Part shown: piece by piece, positions 7,399 through 16,175 of the stretch
How positions within the stretch are numbered: the first letter of the stretch is position 1
Layout of the letters: every line of letters begins with the position of its first letter
DNA from: Bacillota bacterium
GTDB lineage: Bacteria > Bacillota > Clostridia > Christensenellales > Aristaeellaceae
Assembly (NCBI GenBank): GCA_023413135.1
Contig: JAEZQK010000052.1
Coordinates: forward strand, 1 to 49,363
Reading direction: 5' to 3'
Length of the DNA stretch: 49,363 bases
The notes under the pieces: model-generated
Told to the model about the DNA's origin: nothing
What the model saw: the letters and a program-made list of their open reading frames with translations, nothing else
The model's database searches: none
Program-made: the position numbers and the translations under genes

Positions 7399-10300
7399 TT
7401 ACTGAAAGTAATCGACACCGCCTTCAAAGAGGGGCTGGAACTTGTTGCCGTCCACGTTCTTGTACAGGTACTCCCCGCTGCGCTCGGTGTGGCCCATCTT
7501 GCCCAAGATCCGCCCGTCCAGGGAGGTAATGGCCTCAATGGCCGCGTAGGAGCCGTTGGGGTTGTAAGGCAATGCCATGGTGGGTTCTCCCGCCAGGTCC
7601 ACATATTGGGTGGCGATTTGCCCCTCTTTGGCAAGTTTTGCAATCAGCGCCTCCGGCGCCACGAAGCGGCCTTCACCGTGGGAAACGGCGATGGTATGGA
7701 TATCCCCTACCTGGCAGCGGTTAAGCCAGGGGGATTTGTTGGAGGCTACCCGGGTGTGCGTAAGCATACTCTGATGGCGGCCGATGACGTTGTAAGTCAG
7801 GGTGGGACAGCTTTCATCGGTATCGATGATCTCCCCGAAGGGCAAAAGCCCCAGCTTGATCAGCGCCTGGAAGCCGTTGCAGATGCCAAGCATCAAGCCG
7901 TCCCGCTTTAAAAGCAGGTCGTGAACGCTGTCCTTCATGCGGGGATTTCTGAAAAAGGCGGTAATGAACTTACCGGAACCGTCCGGCTCGTCCCCTGCGG
8001 AAAACCCGCCGGGAAGCACGATCATTTGGCAATTGGCGATCCGCTTTTGGGCATCCAGCAGGCTCTGAGAAATGGCGGCAGGCGTCAGGTTGTTGAGTAC
8101 AAACACATCGGCATCCGCCCCGGCGCGGTAAAGGGCCCGCACCGTGTCCACCTCGCAGTTGGTACCGGGGAACACGGGAATGAAGGCCCGGGGGCGGGCA
8201 CAGCCAATCTTTGGGGAAACACGCCTGTCCACAGCATAGGAGAAAACTTCCGGCTTGTCAACCGTTCCTTTGCCACGGTAAGGAAAAACGCTCTCCAGCT
8301 TGCCTTCCCAGGCTTCCTGCACCAAATCAAGGTCGGCCGTTTCGCCATAGGCGGTAACTGTATAAGCTTCCGCCGTATGGCCCAGGGTTTCGCCCAGCTC
8401 GATATCCTCCGCAAGCTCCAGTATAAAGCTGCCATACCTTAAGGCAAACAAGTCGCCGGTAAATGTATCGCAGAGAACAAAACCGATTTGGTTGCCCAGA
8501 GCCATCTTTACGATCCCCTCGGCAATGCCGCCAAAGCCTACAGACCAGGCGGAGCAAGCTGTTTTCTCCCGGAGCAGCGTTTCCACTGTATCCAACATCT
8601 GCAAAAAGCCCGCCGGATCGTTTATGGGATCCGCCGAAAGCAAAACCACCTTGTGACCCGGCTGCTTGAATTCAGGGGAAGACACGTTCTCTGCCGATCC
8701 CGGGGCCACGGCGAAGGATACCAGCGTGGGCGGCACATCCAGGTTTTCAAAGGAGCCGGACATGCTGTCCTTGCCCCCGATGGCGGCGATCCCAAAATTC
8801 AATTGGGCATCCAGCGCGCCCAGCAGCGCCGCCAGGGGCTTGCCCCAGCGCTCTGGGTTAGTACCCAGCCGCTCGAAATATTCCTGGAAGGTAAGGTACG
8901 CATCCTTGCGGGAAAAGCCCGCTGCCGTAAGCTTGGCAACGCTTTCCGCCACCGCCAGGTAGGCTCCCTGGTAAGGGTCTTGTTCCGTAAGATACGGGTT
9001 GAAGCCATAGGCCATGCCGGAACATCCGGAAGTGTTCCCTTTTTCCAGAGGCAGCTTGGCGGCCATGGTTTGAACGGGCGTCAATTGGTGCTTCCCGCCG
9101 AAGGGCATGACCACGGTCCCCGCGCCGATGGTGGAATCGAACCGCTCCACCAGCCCCTTTTTACCGCACACATTCAAATCGGACATTAGGGTAGTCAATT
9201 TTCCCTGGAGCGTTCCCAGTGGTGCATCCTTCTTGATGTTTTCTCCCTGCCTGACCCAGGCGGAGGCATGCTTTTGCGCGCCGTTGGAGTTCAAAAACTC
9301 CCGGCCCAGGTCTACAATGGTCTTGCCGCGCCAAGTCATGGTCAGGCGCTTTTGCTCCTTCACATGGGCCACCACGGTAGCTTCAATGTTTTCTTTCCGG
9401 GCCTCCGTAAGGAAGGCAGACACATCCTCCGGAGAAAGCACCACGGCCATGCGCTCCTGGCTTTCGGAAATGGCAAGCTCCGTGCCGCTCAAGCCCTCGT
9501 ACTTTTTGGGTACGGCATCCAGATCAATTTGAAGGCCGTCGGCCAGTTCGCCGATGGCCACCGACACGCCTCCGGCGCCAAAGTCGTTGCAGCGCTTGAT
9601 CAGGCGGGTGACATTGGGATTGCGGAACAACCGTTGAAGCTTTCTTTCCGTAGGCGCGTTACCTTTTTGCACCTCGGCCCCACAGGTTTCAATGCTGGTC
9701 AGCTTATGGGATTTGGAGGAACCTGTGGCCCCGCCACAGCCATCCCGGCCCGTGCGTCCGCCCAGCAGCACCACCGCGTCGCCGGGGGCAGGCGTCTCCC
9801 GGCGCACGTTTGCCTTGGGAGCGGCGCCCAGAACCGCACCGATTTCCATACGCTTGGCCACATAGCCCGGATGGTAGATTTCATCCACAAATCCTGTAGC
9901 CAGGCCGATCTGGTTGCCATAGGAACTGTAGCCCGCCGCGGCGGTGGTGGTGAGCTTGCGCTGGGGCAGCTTGCCCGGAAGCGTGCTGTTCAGCGGAACC
10001 AGCGGGTCCGCCGCACCGGTAACCCGCATGGCCTGATAGACATACGTGCGGCCGGAAAGGGGGTCGCGGATAGCCCCGCCGATGCATGTGGCCGCACCGC
10101 CGAAAGGCTCGATCTCCGTGGGATGGTTATGCGTTTCATTCTTGAACATCAACAGCCAAGGCTCCGGCTTGCCATCCACGTCCACAGTGATTTCAATGGA
10201 ACAGGCGTTGATCTCATCGGATACGTCAAGATTTTCGAGCTTGCCTTGTTTTTTTAAATACTTGGCCCCGATAGTGGCAATGTCCATGAGGGTAATGGGC

Positions 10301-11085
10301 TTGTCCTTGCCCTCGTGCACTGTTTCCCGAAGCTTCAAATAGCGCAAAAACGCCTTTTCCACCCGCTCCTTTTCAATGTTTACCTCATCCAGCACCGTAA
10401 GGAAGGTGGTATGGCGGCAGTGATCGGACCAGTAGGTGTCGATCATGCGGATTTCCGTGAGGGTGGGATCCCGGTTTTCCGAAAGGAAATAGTCCTGGCA
10501 AAAAAGCAGGTCCTCCGCATCCATAGCCAGGCCGTATTTGCGCACAAACTCCCCCACGGCATCCCTGTCCAGCTTGCGGAAGCCGTGCAGCACCTCGATC
10601 TCCTCCGGTTCCGGATATTCCATCTTCAGCGTGTCCCGAAGCTGAAGAGATGCTTCCCGGCTTTCTACGGGATTGATCACATACTTTTTGATCCGCTGGA
10701 TCTCATCTTCCGAAGGGCTTCCCCCTAAAAGATAGACCCTGGCGGTGCGCACCGTGGGCCGCTCGCCCTGGGATACCAATTGGATGCATTCGGCGCAGGA
10801 ATCGGCCCGCTGGTCAAATTGGCCGGGCAATGGTTCCACGGCAAAGACCGCCACCCCCGAAAGAGGCAGCTCGTCATAGGCGCTGTCCAGTTGCGGCTCG
10901 AAAAAAACAATGGGCTTGCACGTTTCAAAAAGCGCTTCGTCGATGCCCTCCACGTCATAGCGGTTGAACAGGCGCAGGGATGTTACGCTTTGAATTCCCA
11001 TCAGGCTGCGGATTTCTTGAAGAAGCTGCGCGGCTTCCACGGCATAAGGCACTTTTTTCTCCACATATAAACGAAAAACAGGCAT
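7399..11085 (-). CDS. purL: Phosphoribosylformylglycinamidine synthase, single-chain clostridial type
   Basis: A 1228-residue FGAM synthase that converts FGAR, glutamine and ATP to FGAM. The synthetase half contains NETHNHPTEIEPFGGAATC, GAGGVSVAIGELADG and a second AIRS-like repeat with GGKDSMSG. From about residue 966 follows a PurQ-type glutamine amidotransferase domain starting FIPVFPGTNCE, with nucleophile C1069 in LGICNGFQ and a late H-x-E in SHGEGRF. Synthetase, PurS-like linker and amidotransferase on one chain is normal for this clade and explains why no purS or purQ lies in the operon. ATG at 11085 has aaggggg upstream; purD ends 12 bases before it. Confidence 0.97.
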   Translation of the reverse strand: MPVFRLYVEKKVPYAVEAAQLLQEIRSLMGIQSVTSLRLFNRYDVEGIDEALFETCKPIVFFEPQLDSAYDELPLSGVAVFAVEPLPGQFDQRADSCAECIQLVSQGERPTVRTARVYLLGGSPSEDEIQRIKKYVINPVESREASLQLRDTLKMEYPEPEEIEVLHGFRKLDRDAVGEFVRKYGLAMDAEDLLFCQDYFLSENRDPTLTEIRMIDTYWSDHCRHTTFLTVLDEVNIEKERVEKAFLRYLKLRETVHEGKDKPITLMDIATIGAKYLKKQGKLENLDVSDEINACSIEITVDVDGKPEPWLLMFKNETHNHPTEIEPFGGAATCIGGAIRDPLSGRTYVYQAMRVTGAADPLVPLNSTLPGKLPQRKLTTTAAAGYSSYGNQIGLATGFVDEIYHPGYVAKRMEIGAVLGAAPKANVRRETPAPGDAVVLLGGRTGRDGCGGATGSSKSHKLTSIETCGAEVQKGNAPTERKLQRLFRNPNVTRLIKRCNDFGAGGVSVAIGELADGLQIDLDAVPKKYEGLSGTELAISESQERMAVVLSPEDVSAFLTEARKENIEATVVAHVKEQKRLTMTWRGKTIVDLGREFLNSNGAQKHASAWVRQGENIKKDAPLGTLQGKLTTLMSDLNVCGKKGLVERFDSTIGAGTVVMPFGGKHQLTPVQTMAAKLPLEKGNTSGCSGMAYGFNPYLTEQDPYQGAYLAVAESVAKLTAAGFSRKDAYLTFQEYFERLGTNPERWGKPLAALLGALDAQLNFGIAAIGGKDSMSGSFENLDVPPTLVSFAVAPGSAENVSSPEFKQPGHKVVLLSADPINDPAGFLQMLDTVETLLREKTACSAWSVGFGGIAEGIVKMALGNQIGFVLCDTFTGDLFALRYGSFILELAEDIELGETLGHTAEAYTVTAYGETADLDLVQEAWEGKLESVFPYRGKGTVDKPEVFSYAVDRRVSPKIGCARPRAFIPVFPGTNCEVDTVRALYRAGADADVFVLNNLTPAAISQSLLDAQKRIANCQMIVLPGGFSAGDEPDGSGKFITAFFRNPRMKDSVHDLLLKRDGLMLGICNGFQALIKLGLLPFGEIIDTDESCPTLTYNVIGRHQSMLTHTRVASNKSPWLNRCQVGDIHTIAVSHGEGRFVAPEALIAKLAKEGQIATQYVDLAGEPTMALPYNPNGSYAAIEAITSLDGRILGKMGHTERSGEYLYKNVDGNKFQPLFEGGVDYFQ

Positions 11086-11097
11086 GACGGTTCCCCC

Positions 11098-12378
11098 TTA
11101 TCTTTTCAAAGCGTTCAGGGCACGCTGCCCGATATCATGGCGCATATGCATATTCTCAAAGGAAATGGTTTCACAGGCGCGATAGGCTTTTTGCACCGCC
11201 GCCTCCAGCGTATCCGCCGTGGCTGTGACGCCCAGGACCCGCCCGCCGGAGGTAACGATCTTGCCATTTTCAAGATGCCTTGTGCCCGCGTGGAAATGAT
11301 ACACGCACGGCTCCTTTTTTGCATTCAGTCCCTTCATTTCCTTGCCTGTTTCATAGGCTTTGGGATAGCCGCCGCTGGATAAAACCACGCAACAGGATGC
11401 GCCGGCGGAAAAGGAAACGTCTGTTTTATCCAGCGTCCCATCCACCGTGGATTTCATGATAGATAGAAGATCGCTTTGCAAAAGCGGCAGCACAGCCTGC
11501 GTTTCCGGATCACCAAACCGGCAGTTGTATTCGATCACCTTGGGCCCTAATTCCGTCAGCATCAGGCCAAAGTACAGGCAGCCGCGAAAGGTGCGGCCTT
11601 CCCGGTTCATGGCAACCACCGTGGGCAGGAAGATTTCCCGCATGCACCTTTGCGCAATTGCCTCAGTGTAATAGGGGTTGGGGGCCACGGCACCCATGCC
11701 GCCGGTATTGAGGCCCTGATCAAAATCCAGAGCCCGCTTGTGATCCATGGAAGACACCATGGGTTTTATGGTTATCCCATCGGTGAAGCATAAAACCGAC
11801 ACCTCGGGTCCTTCCAGGAATTCTTCCACAACAACCCGGCTTCCCGAAGCGCCGAATATTTTCTCCTCCATGATGCTGCGGATCGCGTCCTCCGCCTCCG
11901 CCTTGCTGTTGCAGATAAGCACGCCCTTGCCCAGAGCCAAGCCGTCGGCCTTGATGACGATGGGATATTTGCAAGTCTGAAGGTAATCAAGCGACGGCTG
12001 CACATCGTCGAAGGTTTCATAGGCGGCCGTAGGGATGCCGTACTTTTTCATGAGGCTCTTGCTGAACACTTTGCTGCCCTCGATGACGGCGGCTTTGCTG
12101 TCCGGGCCGAAGGCGGGGATGCCTGCTTCATTCAGCAGATCCACCAGGCCCAGGCACAGAGGGTCGTCCGGTGCCACCACAGCAAAATCAATGGCCTTTT
12201 CCCTGGCGAAGGCCGCTATGGTCCTTACATCAGTAGCCTTGATGGGTACGCAATTAGCCTCCCCTTCCATGCCGCCGTTGCCGGGGAGGACATATATTTC
12301 CCGGACCTGAGGGTTTTCCCGTAGCTTTTGCAGGATGGCGTGTTCCCTTCCGCCGCCGCCCACCAACATTAGTTTCAT
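11098..12378 (-). CDS. purD: Phosphoribosylamine-glycine ligase (GAR synthetase)
   Basis: 426 residues, the usual length. An ATP-grasp enzyme joining phosphoribosylamine and glycine, the second step of the pathway. The N-domain begins MKLMLVGGGGREHAI, and VIKADGLALGKGV, GPEVSVLCFTDG and FNTGGMGA-like LNTGGMGAVAPNP are family motifs. ATG at 12378 is preceded by ggaggg; an upstream in-frame extension has no homology to the family and is discarded. Gaps of 14 and 12 bases separate it from purH and purL. Confidence 0.97.
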   Translation of the reverse strand: MKLMLVGGGGREHAILQKLRENPQVREIYVLPGNGGMEGEANCVPIKATDVRTIAAFAREKAIDFAVVAPDDPLCLGLVDLLNEAGIPAFGPDSKAAVIEGSKVFSKSLMKKYGIPTAAYETFDDVQPSLDYLQTCKYPIVIKADGLALGKGVLICNSKAEAEDAIRSIMEEKIFGASGSRVVVEEFLEGPEVSVLCFTDGITIKPMVSSMDHKRALDFDQGLNTGGMGAVAPNPYYTEAIAQRCMREIFLPTVVAMNREGRTFRGCLYFGLMLTELGPKVIEYNCRFGDPETQAVLPLLQSDLLSIMKSTVDGTLDKTDVSFSAGASCCVVLSSGGYPKAYETGKEMKGLNAKKEPCVYHFHAGTRHLENGKIVTSGGRVLGVTATADTLEAAVQKAYRACETISFENMHMRHDIGQRALNALKR

Positions 12379-12392
12379 GGTGCTCCCTCCCA

Positions 12393-13568
12393 TCAGTGGT
12401 GGAACAGGCGTATGCCCGTAAAGCACATGGCCATGCCGTACGCGTCACAGGTTGCAATCACCTGATCATCCCGCACGGAGCCGCCGGGCTGGGCTACATA
12501 CTTAACGCCGCTGCGCCTGGCCCTTTGAATGTTGTCGCCGAAGGGGAAGAAGGCGTCGCTGCCAAGGGACACACCCGTCAGCTTATCCAGCCATTCCCGG
12601 CGCTCTGTGGGGGTGAGAGTTTCCGGGCGAACAGCGAAAAACTGCTGCCAGCTATCTTCCCCCAGCACGTCGCTGCAGTCATCGGAGATGTACAGGTCAA
12701 TGGTATTGTCCCGGTCGGGACGGCCGAGCGTCGCGGCAAAGGTCAGCGCCAGCACCTTGGGATGCTGCCTCAGCCACCAGTTGTCCGCCTTGCTGCCTGC
12801 CAGGCGGGTGCAATGGATACGGGATTGCTGACCCGCCCCCACGCCGATGACCTGCCCGTTCAAAACATAACAGACGGAATTCGATTGGGTGTACTTCAGC
12901 GTAATCAGCGAGATAAGCAGGTCCCTTTTTGCCTCCTCCGGAATGGCCTTGTTCACTGTGACCACGTTATGAAGCAGCGATTCGTCGATTTTCAGTTCGT
13001 TCCGCCCCTGCTCAAAAGTGACGCCAAACACATCTTTTTGTTCGACGGGATCAGGCGCATAATTAGGATCGATCTTCACGATATTGTAGGCGCCCTGACG
13101 CTTGGCCTTCAATATCTCCAGCGCTTCCGGCATATATCCCGGCGCGATGATGCCATCGGATACTTCCGGTTTGATGAGCAGCGCCGTTTCCACATCGCAC
13201 ACATCCGAAAGGGCAATGAAATCGCCGAAGGAGGACATGCGGTCGGCTCCCCGCGCCCTGGCGTACGCGCAGGCAAGAGGTGAAAGCGCCTTGTTCCCCA
13301 CAAAATAAATCTGCTGGAGCGTATCGGTTAAGGGAAGCCCCACAGCAGCACCTGCCGGGCTCACGTGCTTGAAGGAAGCCGCGGCAGGCAGGCCGGTGGC
13401 CATCTTTAATTCTCGCACCAATTGCCAGCCGTTAAGCGCATCCAGCAAGTTGATATACCCCGGCCTTCCGCCCAGAACCTCCATGGGCAGTTCCCCTTCC
13501 CGCATGAATATGCGGGAAGGCTTTTGATTGGGATTGCAGCCATATTTCAGCATAAGCTCCCCGGCCAT
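12393..13568 (-). CDS. purH: Stand-alone AICAR transformylase (C-terminal PurH domain only)
   Basis: 391 residues. It transfers a formyl group from 10-formyl-THF to AICAR to give FAICAR. It corresponds only to the AICAR transformylase half of bifunctional PurH; the N-terminal MGS-like IMP cyclohydrolase domain is absent. It starts at LKYGCNPNQKPSRIF, the usual opening of the stand-alone form. The catalytic Lys-His pair is K67-H68 in SFKHVSPAGA, and QSNSVCYVLNGQVIGVGAGQ and SDAFFPFGDN are conserved. The missing cyclohydrolase step is supplied by the adjacent purO-like gene 15 bases upstream. Confidence 0.93.
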   Translation of the reverse strand: MAGELMLKYGCNPNQKPSRIFMREGELPMEVLGGRPGYINLLDALNGWQLVRELKMATGLPAAASFKHVSPAGAAVGLPLTDTLQQIYFVGNKALSPLACAYARARGADRMSSFGDFIALSDVCDVETALLIKPEVSDGIIAPGYMPEALEILKAKRQGAYNIVKIDPNYAPDPVEQKDVFGVTFEQGRNELKIDESLLHNVVTVNKAIPEEAKRDLLISLITLKYTQSNSVCYVLNGQVIGVGAGQQSRIHCTRLAGSKADNWWLRQHPKVLALTFAATLGRPDRDNTIDLYISDDCSDVLGEDSWQQFFAVRPETLTPTERREWLDKLTGVSLGSDAFFPFGDNIQRARRSGVKYVAQPGGSVRDDQVIATCDAYGMAMCFTGIRLFHH

Positions 13569-13583
13569 CCTCTTTCGCCTCGC

Positions 13584-14297
13584 TTACTTCTTGTTTTTGT
13601 TTATAATGCAGGTGCTCGTTTCGCCATCCGGCAACCGTATGTACCTGACGAATAGCGACACCTTGTTGTTAGGATTCAGGCTCTCCCACAATGCTTTGGC
13701 ATAAGCCTCCGTATCCATTTCCGGCATCGCCACACGTACAGGTTCCCCTTCGAAGGAAGGAATAGGGTTGCCGTCACACTTATAGGTATGTATAAGATAG
13801 CCTTCTCCTTGAGCGGGCTCCGGATACTCGAAAAAGAACCGCTGCGCGGCATCCGCCTTGCCGTTTCCGCTTTTCAAAATGGAAAGGCGGTATGAGCAAT
13901 TTCCATTCTTCACCGTCATCAAACCACTAATGCGGGGCGTGTAGTTAGGCGCATCCGGCTCAAAGGTGCGGGTACGAAGCGCTTCCTCAAAGCTTTTGCC
14001 AGATTGGAGATAATCCACCACGGTATCTGTCTGGTCACCGTTGGTAACAACGGTCTGCTCCCCCACCACCCGGACGGGAGCGTAGATGATTAGGGAAGGA
14101 TCAGTAAGCTTTCCCGGGTCAAAGGCCTCGGTGCGGATGCCGCCCTCCCATGTCACAAACACGCGGTTGCGGCTATTTTCACTGCGGCCCATGATAAAAT
14201 AGGCCATTACGGCATATTCTTTTGTCCGGCCCAGCACAATGCCACGGCCCGGATAGACGTTGTTAGAAATCACTTCGAAAAGATTGAGGGGATTCAC
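13584..14297 (-). CDS. purO: PurO-type IMP cyclohydrolase
   Basis: 237 residues resembling the archaeal-type PurO IMP cyclohydrolase family, which closes FAICAR to IMP, the last step of the pathway. Supporting features are the opening NVYPGRGIVLGRT, then AYFIMGRSENSRNRVF, the VVTNGDQTD segment and NYTPRISG. It is directly upstream of an AICAR transformylase that lacks its own cyclohydrolase domain, so context and sequence agree. Start is a GTG at 14297 with GGAGG 8 bases upstream; the in-frame reading begins MNPLNLFEVISNN. Family assignment rests on motif recall rather than an alignment. Confidence 0.85.
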   Translation of the reverse strand: MNPLNLFEVISNNVYPGRGIVLGRTKEYAVMAYFIMGRSENSRNRVFVTWEGGIRTEAFDPGKLTDPSLIIYAPVRVVGEQTVVTNGDQTDTVVDYLQSGKSFEEALRTRTFEPDAPNYTPRISGLMTVKNGNCSYRLSILKSGNGKADAAQRFFFEYPEPAQGEGYLIHTYKCDGNPIPSFEGEPVRVAMPEMDTEAYAKALWESLNPNNKVSLFVRYIRLPDGETSTCIINKNKK

Positions 14298-14357
14298 AAA
14301 AGCATCCTCCTATTATGAAAACTGGATACTCCCTGCACGTTTGTTACCGCTGCCTGG

Positions 14358-14479
14358 CGGGCGATTGATAATCGCCCCTACGCCGTATAGTGTTTGTTAT
14401 AGTGTCCACCGGGGCCACAGGAGCCGGAAGAGAAGCCAATATACTCTTTGCAGTCATAGGGGCGATTATCAATCGCCCG
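14358..14479. repeat. MITE-like nested palindromic repeat, copy 2, inside the pur operon
   Basis: The left arm 14358-14381 is identical to the left arm at 2433-2456; the right arm 14457-14479 is its inverse. Each arm is also a small hairpin. The interior differs from copy 1 although the overall length is nearly the same (122 and 121 bp). It sits between purN and purO and would be transcribed as a strong RNA hairpin. Nothing else is seen in 14298-14501. Confidence 0.8.
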
Positions 14480-14501
14480 CCTGTTGCGCTGCATATGGCT
14501 T

Positions 14502-15137
14502 TCATGAGGAAGGACTTTTGTTTCCTCGGCAGCATTCCCGTGCAAGCAAAATCTCCCGGCAGCAATCCTCCACCGCCCTTGGCAGAAGCACCCATTCCGC
14601 CTCCACCATCACGCGCTTTTGCAGCGTCTCCGGCGTATCGCAGGGCAACACGTCCACAGCCTTTTGGGCGATGATTTTTCCCCCGTCGGGAATCTCGTTC
14701 ACATAATGTACGGTGGCCCCCGTCACCTTTACCCCATACGCCAAAGCTGCTTCGTGCACCTTAAGGCCATAATACCCCGCCCCGCAAAAGGAGGGAATGA
14801 GACTCGGATGCACGTTGATGATACGGTTCTCATAGGCCCAGATCACGTTCTCTGGCAGGATGGTGATAAAGCCGGCCAGCACCACAAAATCAATGCGGTT
14901 TTCCCGAAGGATGTCAAGCAGCAGTTCTCCGTAGGCGTTAGGTGGTACACCCTTTTCCTTTTTTGCCACCAATGCTGGAATGCCTGCCACATTGGCGCGC
15001 TCCAATGCGAAGGCGTCTCCACGGCTCGATACCACCAACGCAATCTCTCCATGGGGGATCTTCCCTGCCGCCCTGGCATCGATAATGGCCTGCAAATTGG
15101 TGCCGCCGCCGGATACCAGCACCGCCACCCTTACCAT
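14502..15137 (-). CDS. purN: Phosphoribosylglycinamide formyltransferase
   Basis: 211 residues, the normal PurN length. It formylates GAR using 10-formyl-THF. The opening RVAVLVSGGGTNLQAII binds the phosphate, INVHPSLIPSF contains the catalytic His, and GATVHYVNEIPDGGKII is the downstream Asp motif. The start overlaps the purM stop by a few bases (15131-15137). The last dozen residues (CCRGNKSPSS) are unlike typical PurN and run toward the adjacent repeat, suggesting a tail altered by the repeat insertion. Confidence 0.95.
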   Translation of the reverse strand: MVRVAVLVSGGGTNLQAIIDARAAGKIPHGEIALVVSSRGDAFALERANVAGIPALVAKKEKGVPPNAYGELLLDILRENRIDFVVLAGFITILPENVIWAYENRIINVHPSLIPSFCGAGYYGLKVHEAALAYGVKVTGATVHYVNEIPDGGKIIAQKAVDVLPCDTPETLQKRVMVEAEWVLLPRAVEDCCREILLARECCRGNKSPSS

Positions 15138-16165
15138 AGCTGCACGCCATCCTCTCCATAAGCGACCTCGCCAATGATGTATGCATCTTCCCCTTGGGCA
15201 CGGAGGATTTCAAGTGCCTTGTCCGCCTGGGTGCTGGGCACGGTCAGGCACATGCCCACCCCCATGTTGAATGTGTTGAACATGTCCTTTTCAGGAACAT
15301 TCCCGGCTTTGGCAATCAAGCGGAAGATCGGCGGTGTCTTGACCGCCGCCTTTTCAATGCGCGCGCAGAACTCCTTGGGCAAGGCCCGTGGGATGTTTTC
15401 GTAAAAACCGCCGCCTGTGATGTGGGAAATGCCCAGCACGTCTACTTCCTTAAGCAGAGCGAGGACGGGTTTCACATAGATTTTCGTAGGCGTCAGGAGC
15501 TCCTCGCCCAGGGATTTTTGCAGCTCAGACTGATACCTGTGCAGGATATCGCTTTCCACGTTGAAAACCTTGCGCACCAGGGAGAAGCCGTTGGAATGTA
15601 CACCGGAGGAGGGCATAGCGATCAGCACGTCGCCCGGTCTTGTTTTTTCATTGTCGATGATCTTGTCCCTGTCCACCACACCAACGGAAAACCCTGCCAG
15701 ATCGTATTCGTCCACCGGATAAAAGCCCGGCATTTCCGCCGTTTCCCCGCCGATGAGCGCGCAGCCGGCCCGCACGCAGCCCTCAGCCATGCCGGATACA
15801 ATAGCGGCCACCCGCTCCGGAAGGTTTTTGCCCACGGCCACATAGTCCAAAAAGAAAAGGGGCCTTGCCCCGCAGCAGACGACATCGTTTACGCACATGG
15901 CCACGCAGTCGATGCCCACGGTGTCATGCTTGTCCATTAAAAAAGCGATTTTCAGCTTTGTGCCCACCCCGTCGGTGCCGGACACCAGCACCGGCCGGCG
16001 CATGCCTTCCGTGTCCAGTTCAAACAGCCCGCCAAACCCCCCGATGCCGCTTAAAACGCCCGGGATCATGGTGCGGGCCACATGGCTTTTCATCAGCTCC
16101 ACGGCTTTATACCCTGCGGTGATGTCTACCCCTGCCGCCTTGTAGCTTTCGCTCTCGCTTTTCAT
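15131..16165 (-). CDS. purM: Phosphoribosylformylglycinamidine cyclo-ligase (AIR synthetase)
   Basis: 344 residues. It closes FGAM to AIR with ATP. The motifs GIGGFGGLFELD, SGTDGVGTKLKIA, DCVAMCVNDVVC, GGETAEMPG, SSGVHSNGFSLVR and HITGGGF are in the standard order. Two ATGs lie 6 bases apart; the second (16165) is preferred because aaggag is then 6 bases upstream, whereas the first abuts it. The gap to purF is 10 bases and its end overlaps purN. Confidence 0.97.
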   Translation of the reverse strand: MKSESESYKAAGVDITAGYKAVELMKSHVARTMIPGVLSGIGGFGGLFELDTEGMRRPVLVSGTDGVGTKLKIAFLMDKHDTVGIDCVAMCVNDVVCCGARPLFFLDYVAVGKNLPERVAAIVSGMAEGCVRAGCALIGGETAEMPGFYPVDEYDLAGFSVGVVDRDKIIDNEKTRPGDVLIAMPSSGVHSNGFSLVRKVFNVESDILHRYQSELQKSLGEELLTPTKIYVKPVLALLKEVDVLGISHITGGGFYENIPRALPKEFCARIEKAAVKTPPIFRLIAKAGNVPEKDMFNTFNMGVGMCLTVPSTQADKALEILRAQGEDAYIIGEVAYGEDGVQLW

Positions 16166-16175
16166 AGGCATCTCC

